Source: Pantoea sp. 1.19
GTDB taxonomy: Bacteria > Pseudomonadota > Gammaproteobacteria > Enterobacterales > Enterobacteriaceae
DNA length: 64,000 nucleotides
Direction of reading: 5' to 3'
Assembly: GCF_001922585.1 (NCBI RefSeq)
Contig: NZ_MRBS01000008.1
Location: 62,001-126,000, forward strand
Numbering within the stretch: position 1 is the first letter of the stretch; every line of letters starts with the position of its first letter. Made by a program: the position numbers and the translations under genes. This document shows positions 38,423-51,778 of the stretch, piece by piece. The notes beneath the pieces were generated by a model. The model had not been told where the DNA came from and did not search any database. It saw nothing but the letters and a program-made list of their open reading frames with translations.

Positions 38423-39283
38423 ATGCGTGCACATCCGTTAGGCATTTATGAAAAGGCGCTGCCGAAAGATCTCGACTGGCCGCAGCGGCTGGCGTTGGCG
38501 AAGCGCTGCGGTTTCGATTTTGTCGAGATGTCTATCGATGAGAGCGATGCGCGACTGGCGCGACTGGCGTGGAGCCGGACGGAGCGGTTGGCGCTGGTTC
38601 ACGCGGTGCTGGAGAGCGGCGTGCGCATTCCGTCGCTCTGTCTATCTGCTCACCGGCGCTTTCCCTTTGGCAGTCACGATCCGGCGGTGCGTCAGCGGGC
38701 GCGGGAAGTGATGGCGCAGGCCATCACTTTGGCGCAGGACCTTGGGATCCGCACCGTGCAGCTGGCCGGCTATGACGTCTACTACGAACCGCACGACGAT
38801 GCGACCCGCGCCCGCTTTCGCGAAGGGCTGGAGTGGGCGGTGGCGCAGGCGGCCGGCGCGCAGGTGATGCTGGCGATGGAGATCATGGATACCGAATTTA
38901 TGAGCACCATCCGCCGCTGGAAAGCGTGGGATGCGCTGATCGCGTCGCCGTGGTTCACCGTCTATCCCGACGTGGGCAACCTCAGCGCCTGGGGCAGCGA
39001 CGTGGCGCAGGAGCTGGCGCTGGGGATCGATCGCATCGCCGCGCTGCATTTAAAGGATACGCGGCCGGTAACGGCCACCTCACCGGGGCAGTTCCGCGAT
39101 GTGCCGTTTGGCGACGGCTGCGTGGATTTTGTCGCGATATTTCGCCAGCTAAAAGCGCTGAACTATCGCGGCGCGCTGCTGATTGAGATGTGGACCGAGA
39201 ACGCCAGCGATCCGGCGGCTGAGATCGTGCAGGCCCGACGCTGGATCGAACAACAAATGCAAACAGGGGGTTGGGAATGTTAA
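38423..39283 (+). CDS. sgbU: SgbU, L-xylulose-5-phosphate 3-epimerase
   Basis: A 286-residue TIM-barrel epimerase (UlaE/SgbU family) starting [14 protein letters not shown]. The metal-binding acids are in [33 protein letters not shown] and LIEMWTEN. It makes L-ribulose-5-phosphate from L-xylulose-5-phosphate. It begins one base after the sgbH stop and its end overlaps the sgbE start by seven bases. Confidence 0.95.
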   Translation: MRAHPLGIYEKALPKDLDWPQRLALAKRCGFDFVEMSIDESDARLARLAWSRTERLALVHAVLESGVRIPSLCLSAHRRFPFGSHDPAVRQRAREVMAQAITLAQDLGIRTVQLAGYDVYYEPHDDATRARFREGLEWAVAQAAGAQVMLAMEIMDTEFMSTIRRWKAWDALIASPWFTVYPDVGNLSAWGSDVAQELALGIDRIAALHLKDTRPVTATSPGQFRDVPFGDGCVDFVAIFRQLKALNYRGALLIEMWTENASDPAAEIVQARRWIEQQMQTGGWEC

Positions 39284-39978
39284 CGCTGAAGCAGCTCAAG
39301 CAGCAGGTGCTGGAAGCCAATCTGGATTTGCCGCGCCATCATCTGGTGACGTTTACCTGGGGTAACGTTAGCGGTATCGATCGCGAACGCAACCTGATGG
39401 TGATCAAGCCGTCGGGGGTGGAGTATGCGCAGATGGGCGTCGAGGATATGGTGGTGATCGACGTGGCCAGCGGTCGCACCGTCGAAGGGCAGAAAAAGCC
39501 TTCGTCGGACACCGCCACCCACCTGGCGCTGTACCGCGCATTTACCGACATTGGCGGCATTGTCCATACCCACTCGCGGCATGCGACCATCTGGGCGCAG
39601 GCCGGGCTGGATTTGCCGGCCTGGGGGACCACCCACGCCGACTATTTTTACGGCACCATTCCCTGTACCCGATTAATGACCGCGGCGGAGATTGCCGACG
39701 AGTATGAAGCGCACACCGGGGAGGTGATCATTGACACCTTCCGCCAGCGCGATCTCAGCCCGCTGGCGGTTCCCGCGGTGCTGGTGCACGCGCACGGGCC
39801 GTTTGCCTGGGGGCGGTCGGCGCACGAGGCAGTGCACAACGCGGTGGTGCTGGAGGAGATTGCCTATATGGGCATTTTCTCCCGACAGCTGACGCCGGGG
39901 ATAGGCAGCATGCAGCGCGAGCTGCTGGATAAGCACTATCTGCGTAAGCACGGTAAACAGGCCTATTACGGTCAGTAA
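39277..39978 (+). CDS. sgbE: SgbE, L-ribulose-5-phosphate 4-epimerase
   Basis: A 233-residue class II aldolase-family zinc epimerase (AraD/UlaF/SgbE). [51 protein letters not shown] with the zinc histidines, and HAHGPFAWG are all intact. The product D-xylulose-5-phosphate joins the pentose phosphate pathway. An AGGGGG site six bases before ATG 39277 sets the start. It is the last gene of the run; a G+C-rich gap follows. Confidence 0.95.
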   Translation: MLTLKQLKQQVLEANLDLPRHHLVTFTWGNVSGIDRERNLMVIKPSGVEYAQMGVEDMVVIDVASGRTVEGQKKPSSDTATHLALYRAFTDIGGIVHTHSRHATIWAQAGLDLPAWGTTHADYFYGTIPCTRLMTAAEIADEYEAHTGEVIIDTFRQRDLSPLAVPAVLVHAHGPFAWGRSAHEAVHNAVVLEEIAYMGIFSRQLTPGIGSMQRELLDKHYLRKHGKQAYYGQ

Positions 39979-40251
39979 CCCCCCGCGCCCGCGCGCCGCC
40001 GGCCGCCGGCCGCAATCGGGCCGGCACGGTCTCTCTCCCGCGCCTTCGCGCGGGTCGTGCGCTTCCCGCCCTGCGCGGCGGCCTGCCGTGCTCTGCGAGA
40101 ATGGACGAGGCTGCCGCTCAACGATGCCCTGCCGTCCGTTCCTTATTGCCATCAGGGAGGAGACATTCCGCACGCATGAAATATTTTGCTACACTATTCC
40201 GGCTATACCTCCATCCAGGCCGTAACAACGACAACATGGAATGAGAATGAT
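39979..40251. other. G+C-rich gap with hairpin and possible betT promoter
   Basis: A 7-bp stem CCCGCGC / GCGCGGG with loop CTTC (40037-40054) may slow polymerase after sgbE, but has no T-tract. TG-C-TACACT at 40087-40095 looks like an extended -10 box for the following transporter gene. No gene is seen. Confidence 0.45.
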
Positions 40252-42249
40252 ATGAGTCAGAATGATGTGGTTTCTGAAAAGCCAAAACATAAAATTAACA
40301 AAGCGGTGTTTTTTACCTCCGCGCTGTTAATTTTTATTCTGGTAGCCTTTGCTGCCATTTACCCCGAGGTGGCAGACAAAAACTTTAAGCTGCTGCAGCA
40401 ACAAATTTTTACCAACGCCAGCTGGTTTTATATTCTGGCCGTTGCGCTGATTCTGCTCAGCGTGACTTTTCTGGGACTGTCCCGTTACGGCGATATTAAG
40501 CTGGGGCCGGATCACGCTCAGCCAGATTTTAGCTACCACTCCTGGTTTGCCATGCTGTTTTCTGCCGGGATGGGCATCGGGCTGATGTTCTTCGGCGTGG
40601 CCGAGCCGGTCATGCACTACCTGTCGCCGCCGGTCGGCACGCCGGAAACCGTTGAGGCCGCCAAGCAGGCAATGCGCCTGACGTTCTTCCACTGGGGCCT
40701 GCATGCCTGGGCTATCTACGCCATCGTGGCGCTGATTCTGGCCTTTTTTAGCTACCGTCACGGGCTGCCGCTTACGCTGCGCTCGGCGCTGTATCCGATC
40801 ATTGGCGATCGTATTTACGGCCCGATTGGTCACGCGGTGGATATTTTTGCGGTCATCGGTACCGTATTTGGCGTCGCCACGTCACTGGGCTACGGCGTTC
40901 TGCAGGTCAACGCGGGTCTGAATCACCTGTTTGACGTGCCGATTAATGAGACGGTTCAGGTCATTCTGATCGTGGTTATTACCGCGCTGGCGACGATTTC
41001 CGTGGTGTCCGGACTCGACAAAGGCATTCGTATCCTGTCTGAGCTGAACCTCGGGCTGGCATTATTACTGCTGGCGCTGGTGCTGTTATTAGGTCCGACG
41101 GTGCTGTTGCTGAAATCCTTTGTAGAAAATACCGGCGGCTATTTATCCGATTTGGTCGGCAAAACGTTTAATTTGTACGCCTATGAACCGAAATCGAGTA
41201 ACTGGCTTGGCGGCTGGACCCTGCTCTACTGGGGCTGGTGGCTCTCCTGGTCGCCGTTTGTCGGTATGTTTATCGCCCGCGTCTCGCGCGGGCGCACCAT
41301 CCGCGAATTTGTCACCGGCGTGCTGTTTGTGCCGGCCGGTTTTACCCTGCTGTGGATGACCGTGTTTGGTAACAGCGCCATTAACTTGATCATGACTCAG
41401 GGCGCGACCGATCTGGCGAAAACCGTACAGGAAGACGTGGCGCTGGCGCTGTTTAACTTCCTGGAACATTTCCCGTTCTCCAGCGTGCTGTCATTTATCG
41501 CCATGGCGATGGTGGTGGTGTTCTTTGTCACCTCGGCGGATTCCGGCGCGATGGTGGTGGATACGCTGGCCTCCGGCGGGCACAGCGACACGCCGATTTG
41601 GCAGCGGATTTTCTGGGCCGGGCTGATGGGTGTGGTGGCGATTGCGCTGCTGCTGGCCGGCGGCCTGAGCGCGCTGCAGACGGTGACCATTGCCAGCGCT
41701 CTGCCGTTCTCGGCGATTTTGCTGGTCTCGATTTACGGGCTACTGAAAGCCCTGCGGCGAGACATGACCAAGCGCGACAGCCTGAGCATGGCCACCATCG
41801 CGCCTACGGCGGCGCGGAACCCAATTCCGTGGCAGCGTCGCCTGCGCAACATTGCCTACCTGCCAAAACGTTCGCTGGTGAAGCGCTTTATGGACGAAGT
41901 GATTCAGCCGGCGATGGGGCTGGTGCAGGAGGAGCTGGGCAAGCAGGGCACCGTGGCCGACATCAGCAGCGAGAATGATGACCGCATTCGCCTGGAGGTG
42001 AACATGGGCGAAGAGCTGAACTTTATCTACGAAGTGCGCCTGCGCGGCTACAACTCGCCGACCTTTGCGCTGGCCGGGCTGGATAATGATGAGCAGCAGG
42101 CCGAACAGCACCGCTACTATCGCGCCGAGGTGTACCTGAAAGAGGGTGGGCAGAACTATGACGTGATGGGCTGGAACCAGGAGCAGCTCATTAACGATAT
42201 TCTCGACCAGTACGAGAAGCACCTGCACTTCCTGCATCTGGTGCGCTAA
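40252..42249 (+). CDS. betT: BCCT-family choline/betaine-type transporter
   Basis: A 665-residue transporter of the BCCT family with twelve membrane segments. The glycine-rich GMGIGLMFFGVAEP in segment 3, the aromatic WTLLYWGWWLSWSPFVGMFIAR in segment 8 and TSADSGAMVV are the family hallmarks. The long C-terminal tail (about 150 residues, ending LINDILDQYEKHLHFLHLVR) matches E. coli BetT, where it is needed for osmotic control. Sodium- or proton-driven uptake of choline or betaine is expected. No bet synthesis genes are adjacent, so choline is likely but not certain. The ribosome site is weak. Confidence 0.82.
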   Translation: MSQNDVVSEKPKHKINKAVFFTSALLIFILVAFAAIYPEVADKNFKLLQQQIFTNASWFYILAVALILLSVTFLGLSRYGDIKLGPDHAQPDFSYHSWFAMLFSAGMGIGLMFFGVAEPVMHYLSPPVGTPETVEAAKQAMRLTFFHWGLHAWAIYAIVALILAFFSYRHGLPLTLRSALYPIIGDRIYGPIGHAVDIFAVIGTVFGVATSLGYGVLQVNAGLNHLFDVPINETVQVILIVVITALATISVVSGLDKGIRILSELNLGLALLLLALVLLLGPTVLLLKSFVENTGGYLSDLVGKTFNLYAYEPKSSNWLGGWTLLYWGWWLSWSPFVGMFIARVSRGRTIREFVTGVLFVPAGFTLLWMTVFGNSAINLIMTQGATDLAKTVQEDVALALFNFLEHFPFSSVLSFIAMAMVVVFFVTSADSGAMVVDTLASGGHSDTPIWQRIFWAGLMGVVAIALLLAGGLSALQTVTIASALPFSAILLVSIYGLLKALRRDMTKRDSLSMATIAPTAARNPIPWQRRLRNIAYLPKRSLVKRFMDEVIQPAMGLVQEELGKQGTVADISSENDDRIRLEVNMGEELNFIYEVRLRGYNSPTFALAGLDNDEQQAEQHRYYRAEVYLKEGGQNYDVMGWNQEQLINDILDQYEKHLHFLHLVR

Positions 42250-42272
42250 GCCGATGTGAACGCAGCACTCAT

Positions 42273-42296
42273 GCCGCCCCGAGGGGCGGCATTTTT
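42273..42296 (+). terminator. Terminator after betT
   Basis: A perfect 8-bp stem GCCGCCCC / GGGGCGGC with a 2-base loop followed by ATTTTTAT, 23 bases after the stop. It acts on the plus strand. Confidence 0.85.
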
Positions 42297-42360
42297 ATGT
42301 CTGCGGTGCGGGAAGCGCGCGGGCCCCGGAGCAGGGCGCTTTCCTGACGGGCCGCTGGCA

Positions 42361-43641
42361 TCAGGCGCGCGTCTGTATTGCGGCCCCCGCCGTCGCGCAC
42401 GGCTGGTGATGTCCCGGCTGCGGCACGCGGATGATAAAGGTCAGCGCGCCGGCAAACAGATACAGGGCGGTATAGGCCCACACGACCCCCACGATGTCAA
42501 AGAACGGCAGCAGCAGCGACGCAATGGCGGGAGCGACGAAATTACTCAGCCCGGCCGAGAGGTTATACACCGATACCGCCGCGCCCTGGTGATGCGGCTC
42601 CAGCGTCGGAAACACCGCGGTCATCGGCACAAAAGCGGCCACGAAAATGCCCAGCATGACTGCCGGGATCAGCGCAATCCAGAAATGGTGCCCGGCATAC
42701 AGCGGCAGGTAATAGAACGCCAGGCTGGAGATAGCCATACCCAGGCAGCCAAACCAGCGCACCTGGCGGATCCAGCCCAGCTTCTCGCCGGTGATCCCCC
42801 AGAAGATGTTAGTGAAAATGGTGACAAAGAAGAACACCGCCCAGATCTGCAACCACTCGGAAATGGTAAAGCCCAGCCTATCGACAAACAGCAGCGGCAT
42901 AATGATCGCGAAGCCAAACAGGGACAGGGTGTTAATCACGCGGATCAGACAGGCATAAAACACGTTGCGGTTGGTAAACAGAAGGGTAACCGCGCGCGAC
43001 ATTTCGCTCATCTTATCGCGCAGCGGCAGGTGGATGCGCGAGCGGTCTACCGGTACGCGACGTAGGCTAATGGCCGCCAGTATGCCGCCGGCGGCAACCC
43101 AGGCGATCGCCATCCACAGCGTACCGGTTTCGCCCAGCACCGGGATCGTCAGGCTGGGCAGATAGCTGCCAACCACGCCGATGCCCACCGAGTACATCGC
43201 CCAGAACCAGCCGGTAGCGGCCGCCAGTTTTTCCCGCGGCAGCACCTGGACCAGCATCAGCATAAACGAATAGATAAACAGCGGATAGGCCAGGCCGCGT
43301 ATGCCGTAAAACAGCACCATCAGCGGGTAGTTACGCAGCCCCAGCCCCAGCGACATAAACAGGGCGTGCATGATTATCCACAGGACAAAGCCTATCATCA
43401 TGGCGCGCTGCGGGGTGATCAGTTCGGCCACCACGCCCGAGGCCCAGGCGGCCAGCGCCGCCGCCAGCCCGTAAAAGGTGAACACCACCGCTGACTGGGC
43501 CGGCGTAAAGCCCATATCGGTAATATGGCGGGATAAAAACGCCATCTCGAAGCCATCACCCGCCATAAAAATGGCAATAGCAAGAAAGCCCCAAAACATG
43601 CTTTTCGGTAAGCCTAACCAGTAATTACTCGACGGCATCAT
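42361..43641 (-). CDS. dalT: DalT, D-arabinitol/ribitol MFS transporter
   Basis: A 426-residue major facilitator protein of the DalT/RbtT type. It begins NYWLGLPKSMFWGFLAIAIFMAGDGFEMAFLS and has twelve predicted membrane segments, with GVVAELITPQRAM as the first cytoplasmic loop. The charged GDGFE in the first helix is typical of this polyol proton symporter group. A strong AGGAGG site precedes the start. It is the third gene of dalDKT. Ribitol or another pentitol cannot be ruled out from sequence. Confidence 0.88.
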   Translation of the reverse strand: MMPSSNYWLGLPKSMFWGFLAIAIFMAGDGFEMAFLSRHITDMGFTPAQSAVVFTFYGLAAALAAWASGVVAELITPQRAMMIGFVLWIIMHALFMSLGLGLRNYPLMVLFYGIRGLAYPLFIYSFMLMLVQVLPREKLAAATGWFWAMYSVGIGVVGSYLPSLTIPVLGETGTLWMAIAWVAAGGILAAISLRRVPVDRSRIHLPLRDKMSEMSRAVTLLFTNRNVFYACLIRVINTLSLFGFAIIMPLLFVDRLGFTISEWLQIWAVFFFVTIFTNIFWGITGEKLGWIRQVRWFGCLGMAISSLAFYYLPLYAGHHFWIALIPAVMLGIFVAAFVPMTAVFPTLEPHHQGAAVSVYNLSAGLSNFVAPAIASLLLPFFDIVGVVWAYTALYLFAGALTFIIRVPQPGHHQPCATAGAAIQTRA

Positions 43642-43663
43642 ATGCCTCCTGTTTGGAAAAGGG

Positions 43664-45127
43664 TCAGGGCAAAAGCGCCCGCGCTTGCTGCTGTTGCAGA
43701 TACAGCGTGCGAAACACCTGCAGCCGCTGCTGCAACCATTCGCCGCGGGCGGCGCTGGGATGATAGCGCGCCTGTACCGGCGGTTTCAGGCATACCCTGG
43801 ATTCGTCGCCGCCATCGGCCAGCCACGCCAGACGAGCGGCGCCCAGTGCGCCGGAGGCGCTGGCCGGATGGGTGATGATGGTTCGCTGCAGGACATCGGC
43901 AATCAGCTGTGCCCAGAGCGTGCTGCGCGCGCCGCCGCCGGTCAGGCTACACTGGGTAATCTGCTGCGCGTGGCTCAGCACCGAGAAGCCATCGGCCAGG
44001 CCAAACACCACGCCTTCCAACACTGCATAGCCGAGCAGAGCGCGCGGCGTTTCATGGCGCAGGTTAAAGAACGCCCCGGAGGCGTCCGGATCGTTGTGCG
44101 GCGTGCGCTCGCCGGAGAGGTAGGGCAGAAACAGCGGTGCGCCTCGCCGCTGCTCCTCGCTCAGGTCGGCCATCTCTGCCAGTAGCTGGTTCTCGCTGAT
44201 TGACAGCAAATTGCACAGCCAGCGCAGGCCGCTGGCGGCGCTGAGCATTACGCTCATCTGGTGCCAGCGGCCGGGCAGGGCGTGACAAAAGGCATGAACG
44301 CCGGATTGCGGATCGGCCTGCCAGCGATCGTTAACCACGAAAATCACGCCGGAAGTGCCCAGCGAGATAAAGGCATCGCCGGGCTGTACCGCACCCACGC
44401 CCACCGCCGAGGCGGCATTGTCGCCGCCGCCGCCGGCCACGATGACCGATGACGACAGCCCCCACTGACTGGCCAGCGACGCCTGCAGGGTGGCGCTGAC
44501 GGCGCTCCCCTCCACCAGCGTCGGCATCCGATCGCGCGTCAGGCCGCTGATGGCCAGCAGCGTATCGGACCAGTCGCGCGTCGCCACATCCAGCCACAGC
44601 GTCCCGGCCGCGTCCGAGGGGTCACTGACGAAGCGGCCGGTCAGCCGCCAGCGCAGGTAATCTTTTGGCAGCAACACTTTGTCGATGCGGCGAAACAGCG
44701 CCGGTTCCTGTTCCGCCACCCAGCGCAGTTTTGGCGCGGTAAAGCCCGGCATGATCAGGTTGCCGCTGATCTGCACCATCTCCGGGTGTGCACGGCTCAG
44801 CGCCGCACACTGCGGAGCCGAGCGGGTGTCATTCCACAGGATGCAGGGGCGCAGTACCTCGCCCTGCTTATCCAGCAGCACCGCGCCGTGCATCTGGCCC
44901 GACAGGCCGATGGCACGCACGGCGCGCCAGGCGTCCGGCGCCTGCTGGCGCAGGCCGGCGACGACCTCGTTACACGCCTGCCACCAGCGCTCGGGATCCT
45001 GCTCGGCCCAGTGTGGATGTGGGCGCTGAACGCTGAGGGCGGCGTGGCCGGACGCCACGATGTTGCCCTCGGTGTCCACGATCAGCGCTTTCAGTTCGGA
45101 GGTACCGATATCAATGCCGAGATACAT
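43664..45127 (-). CDS. dalK: DalK, D-xylulokinase
   Basis: A 487-residue FGGY kinase. YLGIDIGTSELKALIVD is the phosphate loop, GLSGQMHGAVLLD and ILWNDTRS are substrate-site blocks, and SGERTPHNDPDASG precedes the ATPase half. It phosphorylates D-xylulose made by DalD to D-xylulose-5-phosphate. It could also be called XylB, but its place between dalD and dalT fits the Klebsiella dal operon. It starts ten bases after the dalD stop. Confidence 0.92.
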   Translation of the reverse strand: MYLGIDIGTSELKALIVDTEGNIVASGHAALSVQRPHPHWAEQDPERWWQACNEVVAGLRQQAPDAWRAVRAIGLSGQMHGAVLLDKQGEVLRPCILWNDTRSAPQCAALSRAHPEMVQISGNLIMPGFTAPKLRWVAEQEPALFRRIDKVLLPKDYLRWRLTGRFVSDPSDAAGTLWLDVATRDWSDTLLAISGLTRDRMPTLVEGSAVSATLQASLASQWGLSSSVIVAGGGGDNAASAVGVGAVQPGDAFISLGTSGVIFVVNDRWQADPQSGVHAFCHALPGRWHQMSVMLSAASGLRWLCNLLSISENQLLAEMADLSEEQRRGAPLFLPYLSGERTPHNDPDASGAFFNLRHETPRALLGYAVLEGVVFGLADGFSVLSHAQQITQCSLTGGGARSTLWAQLIADVLQRTIITHPASASGALGAARLAWLADGGDESRVCLKPPVQARYHPSAARGEWLQQRLQVFRTLYLQQQQARALLP

Positions 45128-45136
45128 GGGGGCTCC

Positions 45137-46525
45137 TTACGCCTGCGCGACGGTCGGCTGCAACAGCCACTGCTGCAGATCGGCGACGCGCCGGGTGACC
45201 AGCGCATGAAACGCGGTGCTCTGCGCCAGCTCGCCAAACAGCGCGCCGTCGCGCAAAAATGTGTCCAGCGCATCGTCGCGGGCGAACTGTCGCCGCAGCG
45301 CCTCTGCCTGCAGCACGCCATCCTGATAGGCGTAGGGCAGCTGGCCTGCCGCCCAGCGCTGCAGGAACAGAAAGAACAGCGCGGGCAGCGCGGCGGTGGC
45401 CAGCGGCTCGGCGCCCCGGCGGTAGCATTCGATCAGGGTGGGCGTCACCATGCCGGGAATTTTCGACAGGCCGTCCGCCCCCACGCGCTGGTTAGTATCT
45501 TTAATCCACGGGTTGCTGAAGCGCGCGAGAACCACATCGCGATAGGCTGCCAAATCCAGCGGGCTGGGCGACAGTGCGGGGATGACATCCTCAGTCACGT
45601 AGTCGTAGGCCAGCTGAAAAATCGCGGGCTGACGGGTGCTGTCGTCGATATAGCTGAGGCCTGCCAGCGTGCCGGCCCAGGCGATAGCGGCGTGGGTGGC
45701 GTTAAGAATGCGGATCTTCGCCTCTTCCCACGGCAGGACCGACGACACCAGCTCGACGCCGACCTGCTCCAGCGCCGGTCGGCCGGCAATAAAATCATCC
45801 TCAATCACCCACTGAATAAAGGACTCGGCCATCACGGCAGCGCCGTCCTCTTTACCGGTAGCGGCCTTGACGCGCTCGGCGATGTCCGGCGTCGGGCGCG
45901 GAGTAATGCGATCCACCATGGTGTTGGGTGAGGTGGTGTTTTCACGTACCCACGCGGCCAGCGCGGTATCGCCTTTCGCCGCCAGGAACGCCAGGAACCC
46001 CTGGCGGAAACGCTCGCCGTTATGGCGCAGGTTATCGCAATTCAGCAGGGTAACCGGCGCGCCGCCGTCGGCGACGCGCCGGGTCAAAATACGCGCCAGC
46101 GCGCCATACAGGGTGCGCGCCTCGCCGGCAAGATCGGCCTGGATATCGCTCTGCGTCAGGTCGAGGTGGTGATCCGGGGTCAGGTAGTAACCAGCCTCCG
46201 TCACGGTGAAGCCAATCACCCGCGTGTCCGGGCTGGCCCCCTGCGCCACCAGCGCGGACAGTTCCCTGTCCCACGGCAAAATCTGACGCAGCGAGGTGAT
46301 GGTCTCCCAGGCGCGTTCACCCTCTGGCGTGACGGTTTCCAGCACGTACTCCCCGCCCTGGGCGCTGAGCCGTTCCAGCAGGGGCGTCATGTCATCACGA
46401 ATATTGCCCAGCGCAATGCCCCAGCTTTCGTCCCCCCGCGCACGTAACTGATGCAGATACCACGCCTGATGGGCACGATGAAAGGATCCTGCCCCGATGT
46501 GCATCCATACGGATTGTCTGGTCAT
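45137..46525 (-). CDS. dalD: DalD, D-arabinitol 4-dehydrogenase
   Basis: A 462-residue long-chain polyol dehydrogenase (mannitol dehydrogenase family). [18 protein letters not shown] is the NAD-binding start, [14 protein letters not shown] and [14 protein letters not shown] lead to the catalytic domain, and [17 protein letters not shown] holds the active-site lysine/asparagine/histidine set. It oxidises D-arabinitol to D-xylulose. ATG 46525 with a GAGG site is chosen; the frame is open far upstream but that part crosses the operators. It is the first gene of dalDKT. Confidence 0.94.
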   Translation of the reverse strand: MTRQSVWMHIGAGSFHRAHQAWYLHQLRARGDESWGIALGNIRDDMTPLLERLSAQGGEYVLETVTPEGERAWETITSLRQILPWDRELSALVAQGASPDTRVIGFTVTEAGYYLTPDHHLDLTQSDIQADLAGEARTLYGALARILTRRVADGGAPVTLLNCDNLRHNGERFRQGFLAFLAAKGDTALAAWVRENTTSPNTMVDRITPRPTPDIAERVKAATGKEDGAAVMAESFIQWVIEDDFIAGRPALEQVGVELVSSVLPWEEAKIRILNATHAAIAWAGTLAGLSYIDDSTRQPAIFQLAYDYVTEDVIPALSPSPLDLAAYRDVVLARFSNPWIKDTNQRVGADGLSKIPGMVTPTLIECYRRGAEPLATAALPALFFLFLQRWAAGQLPYAYQDGVLQAEALRRQFARDDALDTFLRDGALFGELAQSTAFHALVTRRVADLQQWLLQPTVAQA

Positions 46526-46558
46526 CACTACCTCGATATGAGTATTTGCTAAATTAAA

Positions 46559-46570
46559 GGGCAATTGCCC
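46559..46570. promoter_or_regulatory. Candidate DalR operator 1
   Basis: A perfect 12-bp palindrome GGGCAATTGCCC, about 34 bases upstream of dalD. A related element lies 88 bases away near dalR. Both read TTTGGGC-N4-GCCC-like on one strand. Confidence 0.6.
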
Positions 46571-46646
46571 AAACGCCGTCAGCTTACTGCCCGGCCTCAG
46601 GTAAGGTCTGCGAACCACATCACATTTAATATATTTGCTCTTTGTT

Positions 46647-46660
46647 TGGGCTTTTGCCCA
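46647..46660. promoter_or_regulatory. Candidate DalR operator 2
   Basis: TGGGCTTTTGCCCA shares the GGGC / GCCC arms and spacing of the palindrome at 46559. It lies about 60 bases before dalR, so the two sites may control both divergent promoters. Confidence 0.55.
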
Positions 46661-46720
46661 GATGGCGCCGATCGGCGCTCTCGCGGTACCATGGCGTCTC
46701 GATCTTGACGGAACAGCGCG

Positions 46721-47680
46721 ATGAGCAGAGAAGAAAAAAAGCAGGAACTGGCCGCCCGGGCGGCCTGGATGTACTACGTGGCGGGCATCACGCAGCAGGA
46801 GATTGCCCGCGCGCTGGGGGTATCGCGGCAGGTCGCGCAGCGCCTGGTGTCCAGCGCGCGCGAGAGGGGGATGGTCAGCGTGAAGATTGAGCATCCGGTG
46901 ACCCACTGTCTGCAGCTGGCGGATGCGGTACAGCAGACGTGGGGGCTCGGGATGTGTCGCATTGTTCCCTCGACCGGCCTTGACGATGAGGCCATTCAGT
47001 CGATGCTGGCGGTAGAGGGCGCGGCGGTCATGTCACAATACATGAGCCGCGAATCGCCGCAGGTATTCGGCATCGGTTCCGGCAAAACGCTGCGCGCGAT
47101 GATCGATGCGCTTCCCTGGGTGGAACGCCCTCAGCATCAGTGCGTGTCGATGATTGGCGCCATTGCGCGTGATGATTCCGGCACCCGGTATGATGTGCCG
47201 CTCAGGATGGCGGAAAAGATGCAGGGAAAATATTTCTTTATTCCGGCGCCGCTGTATGCCGACACGCCGGAAGATAAAGCAATGTGGATTCAGCACCAGA
47301 TTTACCAGCGGGTTGTGCAGCGGGCGCTGCACGCCGACGTGGCCTTTGTGGGCATTGGTGAAGTCGAGCCGGGGTGTCCGCTGCACGCCGAAGGCTTTAT
47401 CACCGATGCGCAGGTGGCCGACCTGCGCGCGCGCGGCGTGGTCGGCGAAATGCTCGGACATTTTTTTAATCAGCACGGTGAGCGGGTGCCGAGCGACACC
47501 GATGCGCTGCTGACCAGCGTGCCGATGGACAGCCATACCCGGCGGCAAATTATCGGCTTTGCCGGCAGTCCGCGTAAGTACACTGCCATCCGCGCCGCGC
47601 TGCGGGGCAGATGGCTGTCTGGCCTGGTGACGGACGAAGCGACGGCGCTGAATTTGCTGCGGGACGGCGCCGGCGATTGA
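46721..47680 (+). CDS. dalR: DalR, SorC-family sugar-binding regulator
   Basis: A 319-residue SorC-family regulator. The N-terminal helix-turn-helix is [30 protein letters not shown]. The C-terminal effector domain belongs to the NagB/RpiA-like sugar-phosphate-binding fold, with [15 protein letters not shown] and [13 protein letters not shown]. It is divergent from dalDKT with two matching palindromes between, as expected of its regulator. Length agrees with Klebsiella DalR. Effector (D-arabinitol or a derivative) is inferred. Confidence 0.85.
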   Translation: MSREEKKQELAARAAWMYYVAGITQQEIARALGVSRQVAQRLVSSARERGMVSVKIEHPVTHCLQLADAVQQTWGLGMCRIVPSTGLDDEAIQSMLAVEGAAVMSQYMSRESPQVFGIGSGKTLRAMIDALPWVERPQHQCVSMIGAIARDDSGTRYDVPLRMAEKMQGKYFFIPAPLYADTPEDKAMWIQHQIYQRVVQRALHADVAFVGIGEVEPGCPLHAEGFITDAQVADLRARGVVGEMLGHFFNQHGERVPSDTDALLTSVPMDSHTRRQIIGFAGSPRKYTAIRAALRGRWLSGLVTDEATALNLLRDGAGD

Positions 47681-47785
47681 CGGCGCGATCTTCTGTGTCG
47701 TGCGCCGACGGACGTTCCCGAACGGCGCCTGAAGCAGCCGCCACCGGCGCTCATTCCCGGCATCAGGCGAGGCCGGCCATGGCCA

Positions 47786-50727
<2,942 letters not shown>

Positions 50728-50949
50728 TATTCAATCCTCACGTGACAACCTGTAGGGGAGAGGCCTTTATCGTTCTGCTGTTGGCCTGCAGTGAGCATAA
50801 AAATTTACCGCTGGCCGTACATGCCGCGCTGCTGCGTTTCGTGATCGCTTTCATGGTTTTATTACGGCTGATGAGGTCTACTTCTTATTCTTTAAGTGGA
50901 CATGTCAGAGGCGCAGTGCCGCCCCAACCGTGCGCAGAGAGGTCTGGTA

Positions 50950-51693
50950 GTGATCTACAAAAGTATTGCCGATCGGCTGCGGCTGCGGCTGAATGCATCG
51001 GACTACCAGATTGGGAGTCCGTTGCCCGGTGAAAAAACGCTGGCCAGAGAATTTGGCGTCGCGCGCATGACGATGCGAAAAGCGCTTGCCCTGCTCGCGG
51101 CGTGGGGGCTGGTGGAGCGCCGTCACGGCAGCGGAACCTTTGTGGTACGCAAAGATATCCATCACGAAACCACCAACCTGACCGGACTGGCGGAGGTGCT
51201 GCGTCAGCAGGGAAAAGCGGTGCACAGCCGGGTGTTGCAGTTTGAGGTGATGCCAGCGCCGCCGGCGATCGCCAGCCAGCTGCGCATTCGCCTGGATGAG
51301 CGGATCTACTTTTCCCGGCGGGTGCGGTACGTGGAGGGTAAACCCCTGATGCTGGAGGACAGCTTTATGCCCGTGAAGCTGTTCCGTACGCTTTCGCTGG
51401 CCCATCTTGAAGGTTCGAAGTTTGATTACATCGAAAAAGAGTGCGGGCTTACCATCAGCGGCAATTATGAAAGTCTGACGCCGGTAATGGCAGACAAAGC
51501 CCTGGCGGGTTATCTGCAGGTGGAAGAGCAGACGCCGCTGCTGCGTATTACCTCTCTGTCATACAGCGACAGCGGCGAATTTCTCAATTATTCGGTGATG
51601 TTCCGTAATACCAGCGACTATCAGGTGGACTATCACCTGCGGCGCATACATCCGCATGAGCTGCCCGCCCATTTACTTCATCCGCGCGGCTGA
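50950..51693 (+). CDS. GntR/HutC-family regulator of aglAB
   Basis: A 247-residue regulator from GTG 50950 (IYKSIADRLRLRL), chosen because AGAGAGG stands seven bases before it and because GntR domains begin at this point. The frame is open 18 codons more to an ATG. The winged helix has LPGEKTLAREFGVARMTMRKAL and VERRHGSGTFV. The UTRA effector domain follows, with ERIYFSRRVRYVEGKPLMLEDSF. It is divergent from aglAB and most likely controls it, with a sugar phosphate as effector (inferred). Confidence 0.87.
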   Translation: MIYKSIADRLRLRLNASDYQIGSPLPGEKTLAREFGVARMTMRKALALLAAWGLVERRHGSGTFVVRKDIHHETTNLTGLAEVLRQQGKAVHSRVLQFEVMPAPPAIASQLRIRLDERIYFSRRVRYVEGKPLMLEDSFMPVKLFRTLSLAHLEGSKFDYIEKECGLTISGNYESLTPVMADKALAGYLQVEEQTPLLRITSLSYSDSGEFLNYSVMFRNTSDYQVDYHLRRIHPHELPAHLLHPRG

Positions 51694-51725
51694 GCGGCGG
51701 CGCAAGCGATGACGAAGCGGGGCAG

Positions 51726-51770
51726 CCGGCCCGCTCACGGACGCACGTGCGGCGTGAGGAGCGGGTCCGG
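51726..51770. terminator. Long imperfect hairpin between convergent genes
   Basis: CCGGCCCGCTCAC pairs with GTGAG-GAGCGGGTCCGG, apart from small bulges. It lies between the GntR stop and the end of the permease gene and may act on both strands. No T-tract is present. Confidence 0.35.
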
Positions 51771-51778
51771 TGGTGCCA

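Noticed and set aside
44786..45931. 381-codon open frame on the plus strand
   Set aside because: Antisense to dalK and dalD, whose motifs are intact.
46526..46906. Long N-terminal extension of dalD
   Set aside because: It would run through the operators and the start of dalR; the family start and a GAGG site are at 46525.
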